Origin: a virus
DNA length: 64,000 nucleotides
Reading direction: 5' to 3' (one strand)
IMG/VR virus record: IMGVR_UViG_3300049846_002100
Span: 1 to 64,000 of that record
Shown here in pieces: positions 44,690 through 52,372 of the stretch. Both the position numbers and the translations under genes were made by a program. The notes below the pieces were generated by a model, which did no database searches, was not told the origin of the DNA, and saw only the letters and a list, made by a program, of their open reading frames with translations. Every line of letters begins with the position of its first letter. The first letter of the stretch is position 1.

Positions 44690-45436
44690 TCAGCGCACCG
44701 AACCTAGCAGAGGTTCGTACCCGACATGACGAGTAGGCGAAGGCAGATCCGCCGGCACGCTTTCGACCTCGGGTATCCCACCCGCATCGAGCGGAATGAG
44801 CGAGAGCGCAGTAGCGTCTTGCATCGGGACGGGGTGGTCCTTGTACCAACGCTTCGCCAAGACGAAGCGATTCGTGGACTCCTTCACCCCGCGACCACAC
44901 GAGCCTGACGCGTACACACGAAGCCGTTCGGACTCGGGTAGAGGACCACACGCGTTGAAGGACATCTTCGCGATGCGTAGACCAGCCGTGAGGCACTTCT
45001 TCCGGTCCTGGAGAAGCTCTTGCCCTGTCCACCCGATCTCGACCTCGTTCGGGGGATCCTTGTCGATAGCGAACCGCTGCTTGACCTTGTTCCACGGCCA
45101 CGTGCGGCCGGATCCGGTCTGGATCTGCATGAGACAAAAGCTACGACCGTGGTCGCCACGACCGGCAGCGATTCCGAAGTCCACGTCGCGTCGAAAGTCC
45201 GACTCGAACCGCATCATGCTCAGCACGAGAGCTGCGGTTTTGGCGCGCCCGTCGGGGCCAGCGAAGAGTGGTTTCGTCTCTGGTGCGTAAACGACATCCA
45301 CGAGATCGCGGGCAATCGATTCATAGCGAGCCAATGCCCCCTCCTTCGTCTCTCGATCACCTTCCGCGAAATGCCTCCGATCCGGGGGCGCCACCGCGAC
45401 GATGAAAGAGAGGACCCAAGCGATGATAGGTTCCAC
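44690..45436 (-). CDS. Secreted transglycosylase-like cell-wall hydrolase
   Basis: 248 residues, GTG start at 45436 with GAGGAGG in front. A hydrophobic N-terminus (PIIAWVLSFIVAVAPPD) could be a signal or signal-anchor sequence. The core TAALVLSMMRFESDFRRDVD has Glu78 in the place of the SLT catalytic acid, then GRGDHGRSFCLMQIQTG and, later, CLTAGLRIAKMSFNACG and YASGSCGRG. It is likely a peptidoglycan-cleaving enzyme exported from the cytoplasm, a third lytic activity in this region. An 8-bp hairpin lies 20 bases before the start. Confidence 0.68.
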   Translation of the reverse strand: MEPIIAWVLSFIVAVAPPDRRHFAEGDRETKEGALARYESIARDLVDVVYAPETKPLFAGPDGRAKTAALVLSMMRFESDFRRDVDFGIAAGRGDHGRSFCLMQIQTGSGRTWPWNKVKQRFAIDKDPPNEVEIGWTGQELLQDRKKCLTAGLRIAKMSFNACGPLPESERLRVYASGSCGRGVKESTNRFVLAKRWYKDHPVPMQDATALSLIPLDAGGIPEVESVPADLPSPTRHVGYEPLLGSVR

Positions 45437-45455
45437 GCGTACCTCCTCGATCAGT

Positions 45456-45480
45456 TCGGCTCTCGGGTACTAAGAGCCGA
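45456..45480. other. Hairpin upstream of the secreted hydrolase gene
   Basis: TCGGCTCT / AGAGCCGA, 8 bp, with a 9-base loop, 20 bases from the GTG start of the minus-strand hydrolase. It could lie in the mRNA leader and influence translation, or be a terminator for read-through transcription. Confidence 0.4.
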
Positions 45481-45518
45481 GGTTCCCCCTGGCAGTTCAG
45501 AGGGTGTTAGTGTTGGTC

Positions 45519-45671
45519 ATGAGACGTGCCTCATGTGGTGGTGGGGCGTCGCTTCTAACCGGAACGTCGGCCAACAGGCAAAGAAAAAATGCCTACCGCC
45601 TGGACACGAGGGGTCAACCACAGGTCACAACCCCTGGAATTTGGGCGCGTAGTCTATGGTTCAGAAACTAG
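45519..45671 (+). CDS. Possible small basic protein (50 residues)
   Basis: In the 300-base spacer between divergent genes, an ATG at 45519 opens a frame ending TAG at 45671 that encodes MRRASCGGGASLLTGTSANR, then QRKNAYRLDTRGQPQVTTPG and IWARSLWFRN. It is preceded by GAGGGTGTTAG, which weakly resembles the GGTGTA motif and a ribosome-binding site. The rest of the spacer shows nothing else. It could equally be noncoding; confidence is low. Confidence 0.25.
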   Translation: MRRASCGGGASLLTGTSANRQRKNAYRLDTRGQPQVTTPGIWARSLWFRN

Positions 45672-45736
45672 CGGCATGCGTCTTGCTGTCCGCTTCCTCG
45701 TGTCCCAGCTCATCGCGTTGGTGTACATGACCGCCC

Positions 45737-46210
45737 GTGGGCCAATTCGTTCTTTCGTTCGAGGTCGTGAAGCGCATGCACGAGATGGTCTATGGCGATC
45801 CGCCACAGGCAGAGCATCTTCGTCTCTACGAAGCTTTCCCCGAGCACCGGGGCTTCTCGGATCAATCCGAGAGCGTGCCGCGCTTTGAAGCTGCGCTTCA
45901 CTTGGCGCTACTTCAGACGATTCCCCCAGAGGGAACGCAGGGCACGTTTCGACGCTCGTATCTGCTCCTGCCGCGTACCCACCAAACGTGGGCGCTAGGG
46001 CAAGTGAAGTCGATCGCAGAGCGTATGTTCGCCGGGTTCAAGACCAGGCGTCAGATCCCTCTAGCGAAGAGCATAGGGAAGTGCTTCGAGCACATGGTTA
46101 CAGGACATCACGTACTCCAGATGCACGGTGAGCCAGAGGCGTGGGTCGCCTTCGGGTTCACGCTGTCGGATCCGCTACCTTCGTGGCTCGGAAAGAAACT
46201 CTTGCGGTAG
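45737..46210 (+). CDS. Hypothetical protein, 157 residues
   Basis: Starts at GTG 45737 (alternative ATG at 45782); neither has a strong ribosome-binding site, though GGTGTA lies at 45720. The sequence (VVKRMHEMVYGDPPQAEHLR, FRRSYLLLPRTHQTWALGQV) is globular-looking. It leads a plus-strand set of four hypothetical or zinc-binding genes. No family recognised. Confidence 0.5.
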   Translation: MGQFVLSFEVVKRMHEMVYGDPPQAEHLRLYEAFPEHRGFSDQSESVPRFEAALHLALLQTIPPEGTQGTFRRSYLLLPRTHQTWALGQVKSIAERMFAGFKTRRQIPLAKSIGKCFEHMVTGHHVLQMHGEPEAWVAFGFTLSDPLPSWLGKKLLR

Positions 46211-46244
46211 CAAACGGTGTAGGAGCCCACTAGACTCGCGAACC

Positions 46245-47144
46245 ATGGGTTCTTCTCACGATTCCGCTGTATTCCGCTGCCGGCGGCCGCTCGATCCAAT
46301 CGAGGAGGACGACGACCCTCCGGCAAGTCAGAAGCACATAGTGCCCACAAAACTGCGGGAATGGGTTCAAGACCTCGACGAAACAGATCGCCCGGTTGCG
46401 CAAACTCTCCCCGGCGATCCGAGCCAACAAACGCGTCTGATCCAAGCGCTCCTGGCTGACGTATCACCGCATGTAGTGTTGGCGGCACCCGACATCGGGG
46501 TTGAAGCGTTGACGGAGCGGTTGAAGCATCTACCCGTGCCGGGCGGGGAAGCACTCGGGTTACCCGTCGATCTCCCGTGGCAGCTCTTCTGGGCGCTCGT
46601 GTTCACGAACCCTTTGGTCGTGCCGGAGCCACTGCGAACGCACGTGGACAACTCGTTCATGCTGGCGGCGGAGCTTCACAAGGTTCTGTGGGAAGCGCGC
46701 TTTCTTGTTCGTGAGGGTACTACCACCGCCGAGTTGCAGCGGTTTGGTGGCGCCGTGATGTCATGGGCGACCGGGGCCAAACTAACACCAGACGAGAAGC
46801 GATGGCTAGCCCCCTTCGCGCTGGTGCACGAAGTGCAGTTCCCCGACGAGAGAATGGATGCCCTCGGGTTTTTCCTTACCCTCTGCCGCCAGAATGAGCT
46901 ACTGGAACGAGCCTTCGTTGTTGTCCGGGGGCTCGAAGAAGCCGTGCGGAGGCGAGACCGTGGCGCCATCCGCGGCCTCTCATTCATGCTCTCGAACGCC
47001 AAACGGTGGGCCCACCTCGGCGACTACCCCCTCGCGTTCATCATCCCGTTCAACGCAGACGTTTGGGGCTCGCGTCTCCGGCGTATAGATGCCTCATTGC
47101 ACGAAATTGTAGCTGAAGGTCTCGTCTGGACAGAGAGCGACTGA
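46245..47144 (+). CDS. Hypothetical protein, 299 residues
   Basis: From ATG 46245, 24 bases after a GGTGTA motif at 46216. The sequence is largely helical (VQDLDETDRPVAQTLPGDPS, DNSFMLAAELHKVLWEARFL, LGFFLTLCRQNELLERAFVV). It lies two bases from the next gene (stop then ATG), so it is probably cotranscribed with the zinc-finger gene. No motif recognised. Confidence 0.6.
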   Translation: MGSSHDSAVFRCRRPLDPIEEDDDPPASQKHIVPTKLREWVQDLDETDRPVAQTLPGDPSQQTRLIQALLADVSPHVVLAAPDIGVEALTERLKHLPVPGGEALGLPVDLPWQLFWALVFTNPLVVPEPLRTHVDNSFMLAAELHKVLWEARFLVREGTTTAELQRFGGAVMSWATGAKLTPDEKRWLAPFALVHEVQFPDERMDALGFFLTLCRQNELLERAFVVVRGLEEAVRRRDRGAIRGLSFMLSNAKRWAHLGDYPLAFIIPFNADVWGSRLRRIDASLHEIVAEGLVWTESD

Positions 47145-47145
47145 G

Positions 47146-47649
47146 ATGAGTTCTGCCGTCGAAGACGTTGACATGGATGACACCGCAGCGGAGTTTCCGG
47201 GCCGTCGGTACGATCTGAAGTGCCCCGACTGCGGCGGTTCTTTGATGATGCGTCGGTCCAGCAAGTTCGGACGGCCGTTCTATGGATGCACGAAATTCCC
47301 AGAGTGCCGTGGCTGCCATGGCGCTCATTTCGACGGCTCTCCGTTGGGCACCCCCGGAGACCGCGCTACTCGTGAGGCCCGGAAGCGAGTACACGAGCTT
47401 TTCGACAAGGTGTGGAAGAACCGCCTCGTCCATGACCGAAAGACCGCATACAGATGGCTCACGAAGGCCCTTGGGCTCTCGGTTGAGATGGTCCACATCG
47501 CGCGGTTGACGACCGAGCAGTGCTCGGAGCTTCACGGCAAAGTGCTCAAGCAATGGCCTCAGCTACGAACAGTGTGGGACCGCCTGCTGAAGGATGATGT
47601 TCTCGATGAGCTGATCCTCAACATCGACGACCCAAACGACTACCACTGA
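47146..47649 (+). CDS. Topoisomerase-type zinc-finger protein (DUF3268-like)
   Basis: 167 residues. Residues about 25-55 form a C4 topoisomerase zinc finger (LKCPDCGGSLMMRRSSKFGR, FYGCTKFPECRG). The rest, HGAHFDGSPLGTPGDRATRE ... LFDKVWK, TAYRWLTKALGLS, fits the zinc-finger-associated DUF3268 module found in phages and bacteria. The protein likely binds DNA or RNA; no catalytic residues are seen. Confidence 0.8.
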   Translation: MSSAVEDVDMDDTAAEFPGRRYDLKCPDCGGSLMMRRSSKFGRPFYGCTKFPECRGCHGAHFDGSPLGTPGDRATREARKRVHELFDKVWKNRLVHDRKTAYRWLTKALGLSVEMVHIARLTTEQCSELHGKVLKQWPQLRTVWDRLLKDDVLDELILNIDDPNDYH

Positions 47650-47677
47650 CAAGTCCTTCTATCGACAATCTTGGTTG

Positions 47678-48196
47678 ATGGTCGAGGTCTTCCGCACACG
47701 AGACGTAGTCGTCTTCATGAAGGGTGACGCCTACCCCGTCGCGCTGAACGCAACCCTTCTCGCTCAGGGATGGGCCGGCGGCCAAGGCGTGCAGTGGGTG
47801 GACTCACCGCACGATGAGTTCTTGGTCGGGCGTTCAACCGGACATTACGGGGGCTTCCTGCTTTGGGGGTCCGATGAGGATTCGGACCGCCTGACCACGA
47901 TCACACAATACCAAGTGGCCTCAGGCCATGGTGTTCTCGGTGTAGGTGGGTGGGTGATCTCTACGCGGACGTACGAAAAGTACACTTGGGCGTCCCGTCA
48001 AGCGGGGCCTCTCGTCGAGAACGTGTTCACGCCGGGACAGAGACTCGTCTTCAGCCTCCGGGGGTTATGGACCCCCGAGGACGAGTGGACTCTCGCTGGC
48101 GACGCTAGAGCCCCGAACGGGTTTTTCATCGCGAACGTTGTAAAAGCCCCCTCAGCCGAAACGAACGGATTCGTCACGCTTCAGACGAGCATCTAG
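47678..48196 (+). CDS. Hypothetical protein, 172 residues
   Basis: Starts at ATG 47678. Beta-rich sequence (RTRDVVVFMKGDAYPVALNA, STGHYGGFLLWGSDEDSDRL, LVENVFTPGQRLVFSLRGLW) without a recognised motif. Its stop shares CTAG with the stop of the convergent 147-residue gene (48193-48196). Confidence 0.55.
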   Translation: MVEVFRTRDVVVFMKGDAYPVALNATLLAQGWAGGQGVQWVDSPHDEFLVGRSTGHYGGFLLWGSDEDSDRLTTITQYQVASGHGVLGVGGWVISTRTYEKYTWASRQAGPLVENVFTPGQRLVFSLRGLWTPEDEWTLAGDARAPNGFFIANVVKAPSAETNGFVTLQTSI

Positions 48197-48636
48197 TTGT
48201 CGGCGATCCGCCTCGCTTGCGCCAAGCCGCGGGCGAACTCGATGAGGCTGTGCACCTCGGCCTCAAGGTTACGCATCGCGATGTCGGCCATGAACTTGTC
48301 GTGCTCTGTGGCTTCCTCGTCGGTTGCCTTCCGACGAAGACGCTCACAGTGCAGGTCCGCTTTCCCCACGCGAAGCATGAGCATCTCGATCGTTTGGGAC
48401 AGCATGTCACGGATCTCTCCGTCTTGCTGTTGACCGTGACTGACGAAGTTCACGTTCGGGTGTGCCCGTGCAATCGCCTCCCAAAAGGCTTTGGCGGCCT
48501 CATCGGGCTGGTAGTCTCCTTCGTACAGAACGACGCCATCGGGCCGGATACGTACGGTGAACTGTCCCTTCACGCCAAAGACGACCTCCCCTTCGGCCGC
48601 CTGGAGAGTCGGCTCCGTCTCTTCCTTCTCGGACAT
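48193..48636 (-). CDS. Hypothetical protein, 147 residues
   Basis: From ATG 48636 with GGAG upstream. The N-terminal half is beta-rich (GEVVFGVKGQFTVRIRPDGV VLYEGDYQPDEA), the rest helical (IRDMLSQTIEMLMLRVGKAD ... NLEAEVHSLIEFARGLAQAR). It follows the PLD gene by 12 bases. Function unknown. Confidence 0.55.
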   Translation of the reverse strand: MSEKEETEPTLQAAEGEVVFGVKGQFTVRIRPDGVVLYEGDYQPDEAAKAFWEAIARAHPNVNFVSHGQQQDGEIRDMLSQTIEMLMLRVGKADLHCERLRRKATDEEATEHDKFMADIAMRNLEAEVHSLIEFARGLAQARRIADN

Positions 48637-48648
48637 CACACCAACTCC

Positions 48649-49242
48649 TTAACGCTTCGCCGGCGTCGCGTGGTCCTTATGGGTTTCCCAGTTGCTTGTG
48701 TATGAAGTAGCGAGGTCACTGTTGTCCCAGACAAACACGCAGTTTTCCCCGTTGCGCTTTTGCGCTGCCGCCGTGTAGTTGAACGAACCCGTCTCGACGT
48801 GCTTGCCATCTACGATGATGACCTTGTCATGGGCGATAGCATGTTTGGCGTCGATCAACGTAGGGACCTTGCCAGCAAGAAGCACAGGTAGCTTCGAATA
48901 CTGGTCCTCCACGTTGCTTCGGTCGAGGATGACCTGAACGTCGATCTCGTTCGCCTTCGCTTGCACGAGCGCTTGGGCAACAGGCTCAGATGTGAACCCG
49001 TACGCCTGAAGACGGATGCTCGTCCGAGCTGAGCCAATGAATGCCACGATCAAATCGGTACATGCCGGGCGGTCTTCTGTCGCCGGGGAGAATGCCACCT
49101 CGATCTTCGGCTTCGGGCAAACAGGCGCCGGAGGAGGCGATGTTGCCGCTGTCGGTCGGGTTGCCGATACGGTCGGGACTGGCGCCCCCCGCAGACATCC
49201 GGAGAGCGCGAACGCGAAAAGGGCGGTATACTTTAGGGTCAT
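48649..49242 (-). CDS. Phospholipase D-family nuclease with lipoprotein signal
   Basis: 197 residues from ATG 49242. The start MTLKYTALFAFALSGCLRGA is a lipoprotein signal peptide with lipobox LSGC, so the mature protein would be membrane-anchored outside the cytoplasm. The core has one HKD motif (HDKVIIVD then GSFNYTAAAQKRNGEN) and DVQVILDRSNVEDQYSKLPV, as in small PLD nucleases that act as dimers. Possible roles are degradation of foreign DNA at the envelope, superinfection exclusion, or envelope lipid attack. The ATG overlaps that of the divergent nucleotidyltransferase. Confidence 0.85.
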   Translation of the reverse strand: MTLKYTALFAFALSGCLRGAPVPTVSATRPTAATSPPPAPVCPKPKIEVAFSPATEDRPACTDLIVAFIGSARTSIRLQAYGFTSEPVAQALVQAKANEIDVQVILDRSNVEDQYSKLPVLLAGKVPTLIDAKHAIAHDKVIIVDGKHVETGSFNYTAAAQKRNGENCVFVWDNSDLATSYTSNWETHKDHATPAKR

Positions 49243-50341
49243 GTTCAACTGGTCCGATGTTTACAAGGGTAACCTAGAATGGCTTCCCGAACGCACGATT
49301 TACATCACTCGACACGGGTCACACGCGTACGGGACCAATACACCGACGAGTGATCTTGACCTTCGCGGGATCGTGATCGCACCGAAGCCCTACTACCACG
49401 GGTTCATGCAGAAATTCGAGGGCTGCGTTCAGAAGCCCCCTCAGCCCGACTTCGCCACGTTCGAGATCCGCAAGTTCTTCAACCTCGCGGCCGACTGCAA
49501 CCCCAACGTGTTGGAGCTGCTCTACACGGACCCGAGCGACCACCTCCTCGTCACCCCGGTGATGGAGCGGCTCTTCGCTTTTCGGGACATGTTCCTGTCC
49601 CGAAAAGCGAAGCACACGTTCTCCGGCTACGCCATGTCGCAGTTGAAGCGGATCCAAGGCCACTACCGCTGGCTGAAGGATCCCCCGAAGGCCCCTCCGA
49701 AGCGCGAGGACTTCGGACTTCCCAACGAGACACTCATCCCGGCGGATCAACGCGCTGCCGCGGAAGCCTCCATCAGGGACAAAGTCAACTCATGGGAGCT
49801 GGACTGGCTCGAACCCTTCGACCCCGACGAGCGCATTTTCATCCAGGAGCAGTTCGCGCGCCGACTAACAGAGATCACGATGTGGTCCGACGACGAGGCC
49901 GACGAGAAGGTCTGGCTCTCTGCGGCCCGATCGATCGGCCTCGACGACAACTTCATCCTGCTCATGCAGCGCGAGCGGCAGTACACGGGGAAGCAGCGTG
50001 AGTGGGAGCAGTTCCAGAAATGGAAGAAAGAGCGGAACGAAGACCGAGCCATCCTTGAAGCCAAGTTCGGGTACGACACGAAGCACGCGACGCACCTCGT
50101 TCGGCTCATGCGTATGTGCCGTGAGATCCTCATTGAGGGCAAGGTCTACGTGCGCCGTCCCGACGCTGAGGAGTTGCTCGCCGTTCGTGCCGGACGATGG
50201 ACCTACGAAGAGTTGTTGATCTGGGCAAAGCGTCAGGACGAACTTCTCACCGAGGCCATGAAAGTCAGCATCCTCCCCAAGGAGCCGAACCGCGCCTCCC
50301 TCGATGCTATCTGTATCCAGCTCGTGGAGATGATGCTCTAG
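49241..50341 (+). CDS. RlaP-like nucleotidyltransferase (DNA polymerase beta fold)
   Basis: 366 residues from ATG 49241, which overlaps the opposite gene's ATG (CATG). The catalytic motif TIYITRHGSHAYGTNTPTSD LDLRG has Gly26-Ser27 and Asp38/Asp40. CNPNVLELLYTD and the helical rest match the predicted nucleotidyltransferase family often linked with RNA repair (RlaP-like). It may modify the 3' end of RNA, for example tRNA cleaved by host defences. A -10-like TATACT lies 19 bases before the ATG. A 17-bp inverted repeat is embedded in the coding sequence at 49573-49612. Confidence 0.8.
   Translation: MFNWSDVYKGNLEWLPERTIYITRHGSHAYGTNTPTSDLDLRGIVIAPKPYYHGFMQKFEGCVQKPPQPDFATFEIRKFFNLAADCNPNVLELLYTDPSDHLLVTPVMERLFAFRDMFLSRKAKHTFSGYAMSQLKRIQGHYRWLKDPPKAPPKREDFGLPNETLIPADQRAAAEASIRDKVNSWELDWLEPFDPDERIFIQEQFARRLTEITMWSDDEADEKVWLSAARSIGLDDNFILLMQRERQYTGKQREWEQFQKWKKERNEDRAILEAKFGYDTKHATHLVRLMRMCREILIEGKVYVRRPDAEELLAVRAGRWTYEELLIWAKRQDELLTEAMKVSILPKEPNRASLDAICIQLVEMML
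49573..49612. repeat. 17-bp perfect inverted repeat inside the nucleotidyltransferase gene
   Basis: CTTCGCTTTTCGGGACA, a six-base spacer TGTTCC, then TGTCCCGAAAAGCGAAG. Seventeen uninterrupted pairs inside a coding sequence are far above what composition would give, and the codons encode an ordinary-looking helix (RLFAFRDMFLSRKAK). Confidence 0.9.
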
Positions 50342-50574
50342 TCGGCCACGCGGAGCGCGTACTGCATGCGCTCTGCGATACCGGCCATCGCTGTCGAGGT
50401 AGCGTCGAGGACATCCTCCACGCTACCTTCAGAGGACTCATAGAGGATCACGTCCCCTACGCTGACCATGCAGATCCAGCCCGCTCCGGGGACTTCAGAA
50501 GCGCCCCGGAACGCTACCTCGCCCTTCGGATAGAGAGCACGAACCGCATCTAATAGCCGGTGGAGCTTTCCCAT
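50338..50574 (-). CDS. Small hypothetical protein, 78 residues
   Basis: From ATG 50574 with GGGAAGGG upstream. Sequence MGKLHRLLDAVRALYPKGEV AFRGASEVPGAGWICMVSVG DVILYESSEGSVEDVLDATS is a helix, strands and a helix. Its stop shares CTAG with the nucleotidyltransferase stop. Function unknown. Confidence 0.55.
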   Translation of the reverse strand: MGKLHRLLDAVRALYPKGEVAFRGASEVPGAGWICMVSVGDVILYESSEGSVEDVLDATSTAMAGIAERMQYALRVAD

Positions 50575-50657
50575 CCTGCCCTTCCCGGACCACAAGTGAT
50601 TTTCTTGCGGCACCCCACCCTCAGCTTAGAGGGTCTGTTGTGTAGGAAGAGCTTCGT

Positions 50658-51440
50658 TTAGGCTTCAGGCTCTCCCGCAGTGATCGTGGCCTTGGGAATC
50701 GTTACAGTGTTCCAACGGTCGGCGAGGACGCGCCAGAGACGCGGCCCCACGATCCATGAGATAAACATGTGGTCCGAGCCCGTGGTGCCCCCATAGTCGA
50801 GCCGATACAACTGGCCCGCGCGCTCCCACTCTTTCAGTGGATCTTTGTCCCACTTTTTCGTCGCGGGCGGCGATCCGGCGCGAACCCTGATTCCCTCGGC
50901 CGGGAACTCCGGGTTCGCGAGGTGCTCGGTCAGGTCAAGCTCAAGAACAGCTCCGGCCGCCGCCATCGCGTCCTTAAAGACCTTCGTGTTTGTGGTCGTA
51001 GTGGACACGAACGGTGGGACGATGTTCGTGTGGGCCATGGCCATGAGCGCCTCACCTTTGGCCGCTCGCGTCGCGTAGGAGGTCCAGCGCGTCAACTCCG
51101 ACGTGTGGATCCCATCCTCGACCAAGTAGGCATCGAGGCGGTCGCGCTCCTTCTGTGACCCAAGGATACCGTGCCCGAACTGCCATCCGGCACTGAAGGT
51201 GACAAGGGCTCTGCGGCCGATCTCGATGTCCTTGTTGGCGGGAGACAGTTGACGGAGAGCGGCCCGAAACACGTCCCCCGTGGCGGTCCACTCACGTCCG
51301 TAACGGATGAAGTCGCCTCCCGATCCCGGGACAACCAGGACAAGAGGCTCGTCCCTGAACAGTTCTTTGGCCATCTTGGTGCAAGGAACCATCGAGGAGC
51401 ACGCAAATGCTGTGATCACCACATCTCGGGCCATGCCCAT
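50658..51440 (-). CDS. Alpha/beta-hydrolase-like hypothetical protein
   Basis: 260 residues; ATG 51440 or 51434. LVLVVPGSGGDFIRYG could be the oxyanion-hole loop and RRALVTFSAGWQFGHG contains a nucleophile-elbow-like S (FSAG in place of GxSxG). Later Asp (YLVEDGIHT) and His (AMAHTNIVP or SDHMFISW) could complete a triad. The fold is inferred from this order only. It is a lone minus-strand gene between plus-strand genes. Confidence 0.5.
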   Translation of the reverse strand: MGMARDVVITAFACSSMVPCTKMAKELFRDEPLVLVVPGSGGDFIRYGREWTATGDVFRAALRQLSPANKDIEIGRRALVTFSAGWQFGHGILGSQKERDRLDAYLVEDGIHTSELTRWTSYATRAAKGEALMAMAHTNIVPPFVSTTTTNTKVFKDAMAAAGAVLELDLTEHLANPEFPAEGIRVRAGSPPATKKWDKDPLKEWERAGQLYRLDYGGTTGSDHMFISWIVGPRLWRVLADRWNTVTIPKATITAGEPEA

Positions 51441-51496
51441 GATCTTTCTTTAGAGCTTCCTCGATTGGAGCGGACAGGGAGAGGAAGCGTACCGGA

Positions 51497-52366
51497 ATGG
51501 CGTTCGTCGGCTTGAAAGTACCCGCGGATACGGCACGGCTGTTGGCGAGCGTCGACGCCGCGGAGCGTTTCGGAAGCCCGGAGCCCCGCGACAATTACCA
51601 CATCACGATCCTGAACTTAGGGGACGATCTCCCGGTCGATGTACTCGGGAAGGCCGTCGAGCCCCTTGTGGAAGTGGCGTCGAGAACGAAGCCCTTCGCC
51701 TTACAAACCAGCCACGTCACTACGTTTCTACCGCACCCTGAGAAGCGCACCGTTCCGATCATCGCCTTGATCGACTCCGAGCCCCTGTTGAGCCTCCACG
51801 GACGCCTCTGCAAGGCGTTCGACAAGGCCGGCATCCCGTACTCGAAGAAGTTCCCCGAGTACAAGCCCCACATCACGCTCGGGTACAGCAAGGATCCGGC
51901 CGTAGCGGAGGTCGTGAACGTGCACATCCCGACCGTCTCATGGGGCGCCGGGGAAGTCATCCTTTGGGGCGGCGACAAGGGAGACAACCGGCTGATCCTC
52001 ACGGCGCCGTTCACGCTCGGCGTGTCCGCTGAGAACAAAGCGATGGCCAAGAAGGCATCGCTGGCGGCGTACGTGAAGCTCTCGATGCTGTCGAACGACG
52101 GCACCACGCCTCCGCCTCCCGTGGACGTAAAGACGTTGGAGGAGATGTTCCGGCCGAAGAGGGCGTCCCTCGTTGAGAAGGTATTGCTTCGGTACGCGAC
52201 GAACCTGGCCACCACCTCCACCAAAGAGCCGAGCGACCCGATCCTTTGGAAGCGTGCCATCGAAGAAGCGAAGTCGCGGTACAAGCGCTACCCGAGCGCC
52301 CATGCACACGGCTTCGCCACTCGCTGGTATGCCGACAACGGCGGCAAGTGGGACAAGAAGGGCTAG
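51497..52366 (+). CDS. 2H phosphoesterase with C-terminal DUF5872-like domain
   Basis: 289 residues. Two HxT motifs define the 2H fold: NYHITILNLG (His35, Thr37) and KPHITLGYS (His125, Thr127), as in 2'-5' RNA ligase/cyclic phosphodiesterase enzymes. The C-terminus, WKRAIEEAKSRYKRYPSAHA, HGFATRWYADNGGKW, resembles the small DUF5872-type domain of phages and large viruses. It could repair RNA ends together with the nucleotidyltransferase, or degrade cyclic nucleotide alarms as anti-CBASS Acb1 (also a 2H enzyme) does; the sequence does not decide. Confidence 0.8.
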   Translation: MAFVGLKVPADTARLLASVDAAERFGSPEPRDNYHITILNLGDDLPVDVLGKAVEPLVEVASRTKPFALQTSHVTTFLPHPEKRTVPIIALIDSEPLLSLHGRLCKAFDKAGIPYSKKFPEYKPHITLGYSKDPAVAEVVNVHIPTVSWGAGEVILWGGDKGDNRLILTAPFTLGVSAENKAMAKKASLAAYVKLSMLSNDGTTPPPPVDVKTLEEMFRPKRASLVEKVLLRYATNLATTSTKEPSDPILWKRAIEEAKSRYKRYPSAHAHGFATRWYADNGGKWDKKG

Positions 52367-52372
52367 GCCCGA

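Noticed and set aside
50635-50645. GTGTAGGA on the plus strand as a further promoter copy
   Set aside because: No plus-strand gene follows within a useful distance; it probably is a chance match.
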